From assembly GCA_041495845.1 (NCBI GenBank), contig JBGQDM010000004.1, positions 7,690 through 71,689 on the forward strand: a stretch of 64,000 bases of DNA, written 5' to 3'. The stretch comes from JBGQDM01 sp041495845 (GTDB taxonomy: Bacteria; Acidobacteriota; Terriglobia; Terriglobales; Acidobacteriaceae). This document shows, in pieces, positions 1 through 8,790 of the stretch; position 1 is the first letter of the stretch, and every line of letters begins with the position of its first letter. Below the pieces are notes generated by a model that was not told the origin of the DNA, searched no databases, and saw nothing but the letters and a program-made list of their open reading frames with translations. Both the position numbers and the translations under genes were made by a program.

Positions 1-121
1 AGTCTTGCTCCCGTGCTCAGGAAGCACTCCTCCTATTCTGACGGGCGATGGCAGCGTGGTCAAGCGGCGGCAAATCAGATTGCTTACCCGATTGCCTCTA
101 ATGCTCTACAGTGGCGATAAT

Positions 122-1040
122 ATGCCTGCGGAATCAGGAGGTTCGGAGGATACTGATTCCGCAGGAGATGGCGCTATGAGCGCCCGCCTAAGGAGTCTTT
201 GGGATATGTTGCAAGCAAATGCGGAGAAGTTTGTTCGGGCCTCACATTACATGGCGACGATGCAGGAAGTGGCCACACGAATTGTGCAGGGCGACAAGAG
301 TCATGCTCAGAACGACACAAATCCGATGTGGGTCCTGGAGAGAGATGCGAACATGGGAAGGCTGAAGGGCGAAATGGATGACTTGCGGATTCAGTGCGAA
401 GCCCTAGGGTTGACATCGTCGGCAGACCATATAAAACGCTTTCTCCCCTTCCCATCATTCTCTCCGGGATGATTGTCAGCTTTATGCAGGAGATCTATTT
501 ACGTTTTCACGATGACCTCGCAAGGAATCTGTTCCTGTATGTTGCTCCAGTACAGGCCACTTTCTATCGCGAACCGACTGCTGGATGGGAATCGGTTATT
601 AAACGGTTTTCCTGCAGCTACGATGTTGATGAGGCGCGAAAATGCATAGCATTAGACCGCCCGACGGCGGCGGTGTTCCACTTGATGAGAGTCGTCGAAT
701 CTGCGGTCTTGGAATTGCAAATCTTTTTGAGAGAGAGAGAGATGTAAAGGCTTACTTCGGTTCTGTGCTCTCAAAGCTGGAAGATATGACTCAAAAAAAT
801 AAATACGACCATATTCCAGAGCATTTGAAGCCACACATTCAGTTCATGAAGGAGGTACTAGTCCAGTTACATGCGGTCAAAGATTCGTGGAGGGACAAGG
901 TAGCGCACGTTGATACGCGGATTATTCCAAGTGAAACGTTTACACCAGGATTGGCAATGGGGGCCCATAATGCGACCCTCTTATTAATGGAAAAACTAGT
1001 AAATGGCCTTCCGGCAAGGAATAGCGACGATGACAAATAA
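122..1040 (+). pseudogene. conserved hypothetical protein, broken by two frameshifts
   Basis: Three consecutive segments in different frames read as one protein. Frame 2 runs from the ATG at 122 to about 450, frame 1 from about 450 to 745, and frame 3 from about 740 to the stop at 1040. Together they give about 300 residues with a helical N-terminal part, a central segment containing FHLMRVVESAVLEL and a C-terminal segment containing KDSWRDKVAHVDTR. I recognise this order from uncharacterised acidobacterial proteins, but no function is known. The second break lies in a (GA)7 run at 729-742; removing one GA unit would restore the frame. The first break lies between about 435 and 474. Either the gene is decaying or the assembly contains indels. 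The start is uncertain: an ATG at 176 is also possible. Confidence 0.6.
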
Positions 1041-1200
1041 AGAATTTGAAAAGTTTGAAAAAACGATGCAGATTCTCGTGAAAGTACCGCACAGCGAGAT
1101 CAAGGCCAAGCTGGATGCGGAGAAGGCGGCAAAAGCACAAAAAAGGAAGAAGGAATCTAGCCGTGGCAAAAGAAACCAGAACACTGATCGAACTGTCTGA
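1030..1200 (+). CDS. small conserved hypothetical protein
   Basis: This 56-residue, highly charged protein begins MTNKEFEKFEKTM and contains the segment VPHSEIKAKLDAEK, followed by a Lys/Arg-rich tail. I recognise this sequence type as a small uncharacterised protein common in Acidobacteriota; no function is known. Its ATG overlaps the last 11 bases of the broken gene upstream, which suggests translational coupling. The in-frame ATG at 1003 would add nine residues inside the upstream gene and is less likely. No signal peptide or membrane segment is visible. Confidence 0.55.
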   Translation: MTNKEFEKFEKTMQILVKVPHSEIKAKLDAEKAAKAQKRKKESSRGKRNQNTDRTV

Positions 1201-1477
1201 CATTCTCGGAGTTGAGATTGAATGCCATAATCCAAAGTGCAGAGCGAAGGTTATGTTACCAATTGGCTCGGAATTTCCATCGCAGGATTATCGCTGTTTT
1301 CAATGCCGTGCTGATTGGTTTGGCGCAAGCTTAGATGCTCAGAAGGGTGAGCCGATTGCGGCGGCAGTCAGTCAAATTAATGATCTGATGCGCCGCCTCG
1401 CGCAGCTCTCCAGCAAAGAGCGATCTGACATTCATGTGCCAATTCGGTTTCATGTGGGCAGCATATTGCAGGACTAG
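1163..1477 (+). CDS. small protein with a zinc-ribbon-like double CxxxC/CxxC pattern
   Basis: The protein has about 104 residues from a GTG start preceded by AGGA at 1151. It contains two cysteine pairs, CHNPKC and CFQC, about 25 residues apart, which look like a small zinc-binding ribbon. A helical C-terminal half follows. An ATG at 1115 in the same frame would add a Lys/Arg-rich stretch that overlaps the previous gene, so I prefer the GTG. The function is unknown. The three-gene order (broken gene, small basic protein, zinc-ribbon protein) suggests a single transcript. Confidence 0.5.
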   Translation: MAKETRTLIELSDILGVEIECHNPKCRAKVMLPIGSEFPSQDYRCFQCRADWFGASLDAQKGEPIAAAVSQINDLMRRLAQLSSKERSDIHVPIRFHVGSILQD

Positions 1478-1496
1478 CGCGGCCTCGGCCCGCGCT
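1476..1496 (+). terminator. weak hairpin at the end of the zinc-ribbon gene
   Basis: AGCGCGG and CCGCGCT form a 7-bp stem that overlaps the stop codon of the preceding gene. Only two T residues follow, so it may not terminate efficiently. Confidence 0.3.
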
Positions 1497-1578
1497 TCCG
1501 GGCGGTAAGGACAGGACTCGGAGGAGCCGGTCCTAGGTTTGCGGCGGCGCTCCTGGCTGACGTACATTGACTTTCCTT

Positions 1579-2445
1579 TCAGGAACCGGCGATTTCTTCA
1601 AATACGTTTGTGCCGGATCCCTCGCGTGAATCCCAATGGAAGTGCTCTCGCATCCGTAGCCGTCCGTCTGCCAACACTTCTAGCTCGCAGATTGAAGAAC
1701 CCCCATCGATTCGACCCGCTGGGTCGACCTGCACGAACCGGAAAGAGAGTTGTCCACCGGAAATGGTGCCGATCAACTGCCCGAGCCGTATGTTGCCACC
1801 GGAGTACTGCGCAGAAACCAGAGAACCTTCCTGGAAAAAACTGAACCGGGTTCCACTGCCCACCTCACCTTTGCTGTCCGTGGAGACCACATGCATGCGG
1901 ATGCCGTCGAGGGATTTGAGTCTGGTCATGTCGCTACTCCCGGACCCTCCCGCCGTGGCCCGCATTGGCTTCCTCCCAGCCGCGTTCGCCTCTTCTGGTA
2001 AGTCAGCACCCAAGTGATGCGGCTGCTGGCTGCTGGATTGCTGGAGAGACGCGACGTACTCCGCCGGGAGTCCGATTCTCTGCGCCAGGGCACGCAGCTT
2101 GGCGGCGTATTCCGGGTTGCGTTCACCGGGCAAAGGAGGCTTCGGAAGGTTGTAGCAAAGTGCCGCAATCAAGCCTCCACTCGCCATCTGCGCGAGCACG
2201 GCCTGCGGTTTGTATGCCTGGACGCTCGGGTCGGAATAAAGGCGATCCAGCTCGGCCAGGGTGAGTGAGAACACGAGCCCATGAACTCGGCCCCCAGGCG
2301 TGGGAACAAGTGCCGCACGGTGGCCAATCCGGAGGGTGAAGCCGTCGACGGAAGCCATCTCAGCGTCCTTCGCTTCCATGCCCTTGGCGTGGAGAAGGTC
2401 CGCATCCATAAACAGCCCATAGAAAAAAACGTCTGTGCGCCGCAA
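1579..2445 (-). CDS. gamma-glutamylcyclotransferase-like domain fused to a small beta-rich domain
   Basis: The protein has 288 residues. The start is a TTG preceded by a perfect AGGAGG five bases upstream. Residues 1-130 resemble the gamma-glutamylcyclotransferase fold: they begin RRTDVFFYGLFMD and contain GRVHGLVFSLTLAELDRLY. The catalytic Glu usual in GGCT enzymes after the LD(x)2-3 motif is not obvious, so activity is uncertain. Residues 175-285 (DSKGEVGSGTRFSF ... GTNVFEEI) match a widespread domain of about 110 residues that is usually free-standing and often loosely named 'N-acetylglutamate synthase'; its true function is unknown to me. A Gln/Ser-rich linker joins the two. The gene is followed by the nonconserved stretch around 1500-1578. 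Confidence 0.6.
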   Translation of the reverse strand: MRRTDVFFYGLFMDADLLHAKGMEAKDAEMASVDGFTLRIGHRAALVPTPGGRVHGLVFSLTLAELDRLYSDPSVQAYKPQAVLAQMASGGLIAALCYNLPKPPLPGERNPEYAAKLRALAQRIGLPAEYVASLQQSSSQQPHHLGADLPEEANAAGRKPMRATAGGSGSSDMTRLKSLDGIRMHVVSTDSKGEVGSGTRFSFFQEGSLVSAQYSGGNIRLGQLIGTISGGQLSFRFVQVDPAGRIDGGSSICELEVLADGRLRMREHFHWDSREGSGTNVFEEIAGS

Positions 2446-2632
2446 TCGATCCTCCTTGTGCCATCAGCCCTACAGCACCCGACTCCCGCCCGTGGTTCGA
2501 ACTGCGGGACCTTGTGCTTGCCGAATGGCAATCTTTTCGAGGCGCGGCTTCGCCCGCACCACAAAGTCGTTGGTGTTAAGAACTTTTGCCTTCCCGAACG
2601 CACTCCCGCGGCCGCTGCCAATGCTCCCTCGA

Positions 2633-2734
2633 GTGCGCCGGCCGGTCGGGCAGGGAAGTAAAGTAAGCGTCAATGTGGTCGATGAGGCGGTACCCAAGAC
2701 GGCGGCGAGTGGCGGAGTCGAGAGCGAAGTTCAT
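2633..2734 (-). pseudogene. relic of a PLP-dependent (aromatic amino acid type) decarboxylase, N-terminus only
   Basis: The minus-strand stretch encodes MNFALDSATRRRLGYRL followed by IDHIDAYFTSLPDRP. This is the characteristic N-terminus of group II PLP-dependent decarboxylases (aromatic-L-amino-acid decarboxylase family). Homology stops abruptly near residue 33, and neither the PLP-lysine domain nor any other part of the roughly 480-residue enzyme is present. It therefore looks like the remnant left by a deletion or recombination. The sequence between it and the cyclotransferase gene (2446-2632) has no recognisable coding content. Confidence 0.55.
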
Positions 2735-2856
2735 GGCTGCAGCATTGGACGCCATTGTGACCGGCAAGTTGCGAAAATTCTATCCGGAACTTGCGCTTGA
2801 ATTGCTCCAATCGCAGTTCCCGCTGCTACAATCTTTCTTTTCCTGAAAGGATTCAC

Positions 2857-3315
<459 letters not shown>

Positions 3316-3396
3316 ACGTCGATTGTGACAATTTCGGGTCGTCGGCGTATTATTTTCCGCGGCTCGCTGCAAGACAAAATTGACCGGAGGATTTCC

Positions 3397-3825
3397 ATGA
3401 AGAAGATTTTGCTGCTCCTCGCGTTCCTGCTGCTGGCGATCGCGGCCCTTGCGCAGGAACATTACACGGAAGGCCCAGTTTGGCGCGTGACCACCGTTCG
3501 CGTGAAGCCGGGTCAGCTCGACGCCTACCTCACCAGCCTGCGCCAGGCCACCAAGCCTTTGCTTGAAGAACAAAAGAAACAGGGCATGATCCTCGACTAC
3601 AAGTTGTTTTTGAAGGAAACCAGACACAACCCGGAAGACTGGGACATTGCCCTCTGCATCCTGTTCAAGAACCACGCCGCTCTCGACGGTCTGGCGGCGA
3701 AAGGCGAAGCCGTCCGCGACAAGGTCCTCGGCGGCAAGCCGCAGGCGCAGCAACTATCCGACAAGCGCAATGAAATCCGCGAGGTTCTGAGTTCGGATCA
3801 GTTGCAGGAAATCATGCTGAAGTAG
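3397..3825 (+). CDS. secreted small protein, probable ferredoxin-like (dimeric alpha/beta barrel) fold
   Basis: The start is set by GGAGG at 3386 and an N-terminal signal peptide (MKKILLLLAFLLLAIAALAQ, cleavage likely near residue 20). The mature part of about 120 residues begins with VWRVTTVRVKPGQLDAYLTS, has a central amphipathic helix, and contains DWDIALCILFKNHAALDG. This strand-helix-strand pattern resembles antibiotic-biosynthesis-monooxygenase/EthD-like proteins. No catalytic residue can be named. Two further secreted proteins of the same general type lie at 13883-14329 and 14590-15285. Location is presumably periplasmic; function is unknown. Confidence 0.7.
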   Translation: MKKILLLLAFLLLAIAALAQEHYTEGPVWRVTTVRVKPGQLDAYLTSLRQATKPLLEEQKKQGMILDYKLFLKETRHNPEDWDIALCILFKNHAALDGLAAKGEAVRDKVLGGKPQAQQLSDKRNEIREVLSSDQLQEIMLK

Positions 3826-3926
3826 GAAGGAAAACCTTTGCCGGGGCTGGTTTTCGGGCCCGCCCCGCCTTTTGTGCCGGCCGTTGCCGGCGGTCAATGG
3901 CCGTGCTTCCGGTATACTATCCGGGT

Positions 3927-4448
3927 ATGTCGGTGATCAAAGATGTCGGCGCCATCGCCCACGGGATGGGCATCACCTTCAAGGAGATGCTCTCGCCCAC
4001 GGTGGTGGAGAACTATCCTGACGGCCCCGGCCCGTTCAAGGGGGCGAAATTCCAGGAACGTTTTCGCGGCGTGCACGTGTTGCAGCGCGACGAGAACGGT
4101 CTGGAAAAGTGTGTCGCCTGCTTCCTCTGCGCCGCCGCCTGTCCTGCGAATTGCATTTATATCGAGGCTGCAGAAAACACCGAGACCAATCGCGTCAGCG
4201 GCGCCGAGCGCTACGCCCGCGTCTACAACATCGATTACAATCGATGTATATTTTGTGGGTACTGCGTCGAGGCCTGCCCCACGGACGCGATTACGCACGG
4301 GCACGGATTTGAAATCGCGTCGTTTAATGCCAGCAACCTGGTGTACCGCAAAGAGCAATTGCTGGCGATCAAGCCGGCATACTTGGGCGAGAGCGTGACC
4401 TTTAACAAAGCGGAGATGGATGGCCGAGGCGGGGAGCTGCCCGGCTGA
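3927..4448 (+). CDS. nuoI: NADH-quinone oxidoreductase subunit I (orphan nuoI)
   Basis: This 173-residue ferredoxin-type subunit of respiratory complex I carries two [4Fe-4S] motifs, CVACFLCAAACP and CIFCGYCVEACP (each CxxCxxCxxxCP). These would be clusters N6a and N6b in the peripheral arm. The N-terminus GMGITFKEMLSPTV is typical of NuoI. The start at 3927 matches family length; an ATG at 3897 would add ten nonconserved residues. No other nuo gene is adjacent, so the gene is transcribed apart from the usual nuo operon, or this is an extra copy. A TATACT at 3913 could be a -10 element. Confidence 0.9.
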   Translation: MSVIKDVGAIAHGMGITFKEMLSPTVVENYPDGPGPFKGAKFQERFRGVHVLQRDENGLEKCVACFLCAAACPANCIYIEAAENTETNRVSGAERYARVYNIDYNRCIFCGYCVEACPTDAITHGHGFEIASFNASNLVYRKEQLLAIKPAYLGESVTFNKAEMDGRGGELPG

Positions 4449-4472
4449 ATCTCTCCGCATCAAGAGACACAG

Positions 4473-4498
4473 AGCCGGTCCCGCAAGGGCCGGCTTTC
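4473..4498 (+). terminator. intrinsic-terminator-like hairpin after nuoI
   Basis: AGCCGG plus CCC pairs with GGG plus CCGGCT around a GCAA tetraloop, with one bulged T, giving a 9-bp stem followed by TTT. It separates nuoI from metH. Confidence 0.55.
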
Positions 4499-4527
4499 GT
4501 ATATAGGGAACTGAAAGCGAAGCACTG

Positions 4528-7500
4528 ATGTCTGATTTTCTACAACTCGTGCGCGAACGCGTGGTCGTCTACGACGGCGCCATGGGCACCAGCATTCAAA
4601 CGCAGCAGCCCAGCCTGGATGACTTCTGGGGCAACGAAGGGTGCAACGAAATTCTTTGCCTGAGCCGTCCGGAGTTGATTCGGGACATTCATGCCGCGTT
4701 CTTCCAGGTGGGTTGCGACGTGGTGGAGACCAACACCTTCGGCGCTACCCGCATTGTGTTGGCGGAATACAACTTGCAGGACAAGGTGCTGGAGATCAAC
4801 CGGGCCGCGGGAAAACTGGCGCGTGAAGTGGCGCAGCAGTTTGCCAAGCCAGGCCAGCCGCGATTTGTGGCGGGCTCTCTCGGCCCCAGCACCAAGCTGC
4901 CCTCACTCGGGCACATCAGCTTCGACGACATGGCGGCTGCGTTCGAGGAACAGGCGCAAGGTCTGATCGAAGGCGGCGTGGACATTCTGCTGGTCGAGAC
5001 ATGCCAGGACCTGCTGCAGGCAAAAGCCGCGCTGGCCGGGGTGTTTGACGCTTTACAGAAATCCGGCAAACGGCTGCCAGTGCAGATGCAGGTGACGCTC
5101 GAAGCGACCGGCACCATGCTGCTAGGCACGGAAATTGGCGCCGCGCTGACCACCCTCGAGCCCTACGACGTGGACATCATCGGCCTGAATTGCGCCACCG
5201 GGCCCGAGGAGATGAACGACGCGGTACGGTATCTCGGTGCCAACTCCACCAAGCATGTGTCCGTTCTGCCCAACGCCGGGCTGCCACAGAACGTGGGCGG
5301 CCACGCGGTCTACAAGCTCACGCCGGAAGTGCTGGCGCAGTATCACCGCCGCTTTGTTGTCGAGTACGGGGTACGGGTGGTGGGAGGTTGCTGCGGCACC
5401 ACCCCCGAACACCTGAAAGCGGTGGTGGAGGCGGTCAGCGGGGTGGAGCCGGCGCGCCGCGAAGTACAAGCCACTGGGGCGGCATCCAGCGCCTATACAT
5501 CGGTACCGCTCGATCTGGAGCCCAAGCCTCTCATTGTCGCGGAAGAGCTCAATACCACCACGCGGGTCGAGCACTTCCGCAACCTGGTGCGCGCCCGCAA
5601 GTATGACGACATCCTCACCCTGGCGCGCAAGCTGGTGAACGACGGTTCCCACATGCTTGACTTGTGTTGCGCCGTCGTCGGCGAGGATGAAAAGGGCTAC
5701 ATCACGTCGATTTTGGAGAAGATCGCCACCCGCGTGCCCGCGCCGGTGCTGGTGGATTCGACCGAAGCGGACGTAGTCGAAGCCGCGCTCAAGCGCATTC
5801 CGGGCAAAGCCATCATCAACTCCATCAATCTGGAAGATGGCGAGAAGCGGACCTCGAAAGTGCTGCCCATGGCCAAGCGCTATGGCGCGGCGGTGATCGC
5901 GCTCACGATTGATGAGGAAGGCATGGCGCTGACGGCCGATCGAAAGGTCGCGGTGGCCAAACGCATCTTTGAGCTGGCCACGAAGAAGTATGGCATCCGC
6001 CCGGTCGACATTATCTTCGATGCGTTGACACTGCCCATTTCCACCGGCCAGGATGACTATCGCAGCGCCGGCGTGGAAACGCTGAATGCGGTCGAACGCA
6101 TTGTGCGCGAGTTGCCCGAGGTGAGCACCATTCTCGGTGTAAGCAATATTTCCTTTGGTCTGGACGCGTATCCGCGGCGGGTGCTCAATTCCGTATTCAT
6201 GCACGAAGCGGTGGAGCGCGGCCTGGATATTGCCATCGTCAATTACACGAAGATCTATCCGCTCTACAAGATTCCGCACGAAGAAGTGGAACTGGCGCGG
6301 CGGCTGATCTTTCACGACACCTCGCAGGGCGATCCGCTACAGGTCTACATGGCGCACTTTGCCGGCCAGAAGGGCAAGCCCCAGGCGGAGAGCCGGGCGC
6401 ACGTTGAGGCCCTGTCGATTGAAGACAAGCTGAAGTACGCCATCATCAACGGGGAGAAGTCAGTGGGCGAGGGGGCGCAAAAGCAGTCGCTGGATGAACT
6501 GCTGGAGGCGGCGTTGGCCAATTACTCGCCGCTGGAACTCATCAACACGGTGCTGCTCGACGGCATGCGCACGGTGGGCGAACTCTTCGGCGCGCGCAAG
6601 ATGCAGCTACCCTCCGTGCTGGATTCCGCCGCGGTGATGAAGCACGCTGTGGCCTACCTGGAACCAAAGATGGAGAAGAAGGCGGGTTCGCAGAAGGCGA
6701 CCATCGTGCTGGCCACGGTGAAGGGCGATGTCCACGATATTGGCAAGAACCTGGTGGACATTATTCTGACCAACAACGGGTACCGGGTGGTCAATTTGGG
6801 TATCAAGCAACCGGGCGATGTCATTATCAAGGCGGCGCAGGAGCACAAAGCCGACGCCATTGGGCTGAGCGGGCTGCTGGTCAAGTCCACGCTGGAAATG
6901 AAATATGTTCTACAGGACCTGCAGCGGCAAAATCTGCTTTATCCGGTGATCTGCGGCGGCGCGGCGCTGACGCGCAAATATGTGGAAGATGATCTGCGGC
7001 GCGAGTATTCCTCAGCGGTGTTCTATGCGGGGGACGCCTTCGACGGCTTGCACGTGATGGAGGACTTGGCTTCGCCAAACGGGGCGTATCAGAAGCGCAT
7101 GGAGGAGGGCCGCACCGTAAAGGACTACTCCAAGGCGGCGGTGGTGGACGCGGTGGATGGGCCCGTATTCAGCGAGCGCAGCACGGTGGTGACGGATGCG
7201 CCGCACATTCCCACGCCGCCATTCTGGGGAGTGCGTGTCCGCAAGGACTACGACCTGCGGGAAATCTTTCGCTACATCAACGATACTGCGCTGTTCAAGA
7301 ACCAGTGGCAACTAAAGACCGCGTCGCAGGAAGATTATGTGCGGCTGGTGAGGGACAAGTATCGCGGGATCAAAGAGCAGCTCCAGGAAGAAGTGTTGGC
7401 CAGCGGGGTGTTTGAGCCCAAGGTGGTGTATGGATATTTCCCGGCGCTGGGCGAGGGGAATGACATTATTGTGTATGAGCCAGACACGCGGGCGGGGGCG

Positions 7501-8013
7501 CCCGCGCCACACGAGCTCTTGCGTTTTACTTTCCCGCGGCAGAAGGAAGGGCGCAGGCTCTGCATCTCGGATTTTGTGGCACGCAGAGCCTCCGGCAAGA
7601 TGGATGTTCTGGGCATTTCGCTGGTCACCATCGGATCACGTGCCAGTGAGGAGACGCAGCGCCTCTTTGAAGCCGGGGAGTACACGCGCTATCTCTACCT
7701 GCACGGCTTGAGCGTGGAGACGGCGGAGGCGCTGGCCGAGTATCTCCACAAGAAAATGCGCGAAGAGCTGGGCATTGCGGGTGAAGATTCGGAGCGCATT
7801 TCCGATTTATTTCATCAGAAGTATCGGGGCTCGCGCTATTCGTTTGGCTATCCCGCGTGTCCTCATCTGGAAGACCAGACGAAACTGTTTGCGCTGTTGC
7901 ATCCGGAAGAGAATGTGGGCGTGCGGCTGACCACGGGCTTTCTGCTGGAGCCGGAACAGTCGACGTCGGCGATCGTGGTACATCATCCCGCAGCGAAGTA
8001 TTTTGTGGTGTAG
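4528..8013 (+). CDS. metH: cobalamin-dependent methionine synthase
   Basis: MetH transfers a methyl group from 5-methyltetrahydrofolate via cobalamin to homocysteine. The 1161 residues carry all four modules. The homocysteine domain (1-310) has zinc ligands Cys222, Cys288 and Cys289 in GLNC and GGCCG. The pterin-binding domain spans about 335-600. The B12 cap and B12-binding region (about 650-870) has the lower axial ligand His736 in DVHDIG. The AdoMet reactivation domain (about 890-1161) contains RGSRYSFGYPACP. Length is close to the E. coli enzyme (1227). A GC palindrome found elsewhere in the window overlaps codons near residue 990. No cobalamin or SAM riboswitch is visible in the short leader. 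Confidence 0.96.
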   Translation: MSDFLQLVRERVVVYDGAMGTSIQTQQPSLDDFWGNEGCNEILCLSRPELIRDIHAAFFQVGCDVVETNTFGATRIVLAEYNLQDKVLEINRAAGKLAREVAQQFAKPGQPRFVAGSLGPSTKLPSLGHISFDDMAAAFEEQAQGLIEGGVDILLVETCQDLLQAKAALAGVFDALQKSGKRLPVQMQVTLEATGTMLLGTEIGAALTTLEPYDVDIIGLNCATGPEEMNDAVRYLGANSTKHVSVLPNAGLPQNVGGHAVYKLTPEVLAQYHRRFVVEYGVRVVGGCCGTTPEHLKAVVEAVSGVEPARREVQATGAASSAYTSVPLDLEPKPLIVAEELNTTTRVEHFRNLVRARKYDDILTLARKLVNDGSHMLDLCCAVVGEDEKGYITSILEKIATRVPAPVLVDSTEADVVEAALKRIPGKAIINSINLEDGEKRTSKVLPMAKRYGAAVIALTIDEEGMALTADRKVAVAKRIFELATKKYGIRPVDIIFDALTLPISTGQDDYRSAGVETLNAVERIVRELPEVSTILGVSNISFGLDAYPRRVLNSVFMHEAVERGLDIAIVNYTKIYPLYKIPHEEVELARRLIFHDTSQGDPLQVYMAHFAGQKGKPQAESRAHVEALSIEDKLKYAIINGEKSVGEGAQKQSLDELLEAALANYSPLELINTVLLDGMRTVGELFGARKMQLPSVLDSAAVMKHAVAYLEPKMEKKAGSQKATIVLATVKGDVHDIGKNLVDIILTNNGYRVVNLGIKQPGDVIIKAAQEHKADAIGLSGLLVKSTLEMKYVLQDLQRQNLLYPVICGGAALTRKYVEDDLRREYSSAVFYAGDAFDGLHVMEDLASPNGAYQKRMEEGRTVKDYSKAAVVDAVDGPVFSERSTVVTDAPHIPTPPFWGVRVRKDYDLREIFRYINDTALFKNQWQLKTASQEDYVRLVRDKYRGIKEQLQEEVLASGVFEPKVVYGYFPALGEGNDIIVYEPDTRAGAPAPHELLRFTFPRQKEGRRLCISDFVARRASGKMDVLGISLVTIGSRASEETQRLFEAGEYTRYLYLHGLSVETAEALAEYLHKKMREELGIAGEDSERISDLFHQKYRGSRYSFGYPACPHLEDQTKLFALLHPEENVGVRLTTGFLLEPEQSTSAIVVHHPAAKYFVV

Positions 8014-8030
8014 CTAGGAAGCACAAAGCC

Positions 8031-8059
8031 AAGGCGCGGCATTACAGCCCGCGCCTTTT
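8031..8059 (+). terminator. intrinsic terminator of metH
   Basis: AAGGCGCGG pairs with CCGCGCCTT around a nine-base loop and is followed by a T run (TTTT in all). It lies 18 bases after the metH stop codon. Confidence 0.75.
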
Positions 8060-8188
8060 GCTTTCGGAATGTGCTAGAAGTGCGCAGTTGTTTTGCTGAT
8101 TGCTATGCTCTATGGTCAACAGGCCGTGACAAGAGCCTACCAAGCGTCAAGCACTTAAGAGTCCGAATCGTCAACAGCTTCCACTCGG

Positions 8189-8208
8189 TATCCACAGATT
8201 TTCCACAG
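8189..8208. promoter_or_regulatory. tandem TCCACAG repeats upstream of the Panacea gene
   Basis: TATCCACAG and TTTCCACAG lie in direct repeat with an 11-bp period, about one helical turn, 13 bases before the start of the Panacea-domain gene. They could be an operator for an autoregulating antitoxin. They also resemble DnaA boxes, but no origin features are nearby. Confidence 0.35.
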
Positions 8209-8220
8209 GTACATGATAGG

Positions 8221-8790
8221 ATGAGCATCATGGGCCTAATGTTCGACGAGCGCAAGGCCACGGAAGCCGCCTCCCTCTTCCTGATGCTTCGCGGCCGGCG
8301 AATGCACTACATGAAGCTCATCAAGCTTCTCTATCTCGCGGACCGCGAGGCGCTCCTGCGATGGGGGATCCCTATAACAACAGACACCTATGTCTCGATG
8401 GATCACGGCCCCGTGGTTAGCACCATCTATGACCTGATCAGGCGAAGAGTTGAAGGTCTCACGTGGGCAGAATACATCTCGGCACCTATGGGCGATAGGG
8501 ATAAGGAAGTAGAGCTAATCAAAGATGTGAAACTCTCTCGCCTGTCGCGGGCCGAAGAGCAGTTGATTCATGAAGTGTTCGAGCACTACGGAAGCTGGAA
8601 CCGATACGCCTTAAGAGACTACGTTCTCCACAAGTTGCCAGAATGGCAAGATCCCGAGGGAACCTCAATCCCGATAACGATTGCTGACATCCTGAAAGCC
8701 GGCGGCGAGGACGAAGAGGAAATTGCGGCCGTTGAGAGAGAGTTGAATGCCGCGGGCGCTGCGGAAAAGGGTTTCCGCCGGATTGTGTAG
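8221..8790 (+). CDS. Panacea (SocA/GepA, DUF4065-type) domain protein, candidate antitoxin
   Basis: This 189-residue protein has the Panacea-domain core: MHYMKLIKLLYLADREALLRWG, then PITTDTYVSMDHGPVVS and YDLIRR. Proteins with this domain are known as antitoxins that pair with many unrelated toxins (PanAT systems), and as the proteolysis adaptor-like SocA. A Glu-rich C-terminal segment follows the domain. The stop TAG abuts the ATG of the next gene, so the two are almost certainly cotranslated. The start at 8221 is the first ATG; later ATGs at 8230 and 8239 are possible. No membrane segment is visible. The antitoxin role is inferred from domain and context. Confidence 0.75.
   Translation: MSIMGLMFDERKATEAASLFLMLRGRRMHYMKLIKLLYLADREALLRWGIPITTDTYVSMDHGPVVSTIYDLIRRRVEGLTWAEYISAPMGDRDKEVELIKDVKLSRLSRAEEQLIHEVFEHYGSWNRYALRDYVLHKLPEWQDPEGTSIPITIADILKAGGEDEEEIAAVERELNAAGAAEKGFRRIV

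Noticed and set aside
2480..2530. A TTCGAAC sequence that resembles a tRNA T-loop
   Set aside because: The flanking bases do not form a T-arm stem, and no acceptor, D or anticodon arm could be folded around it.
4449..4527. A riboswitch for metH
   Set aside because: The 79-bp leader holds only a terminator hairpin and no conserved cobalamin or SAM riboswitch element.
5122..6315. A 397-codon minus-strand open frame inside metH
   Set aside because: The metH reading explains the whole stretch, and the antisense translation has no family match or start signals.
8189..8208. DnaA-box-like TATCCACA and TTTCCACA as a replication origin
   Set aside because: Only two boxes exist, with no AT-rich stretch, dnaA, dnaN or gidA nearby. 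An operator role is more likely.
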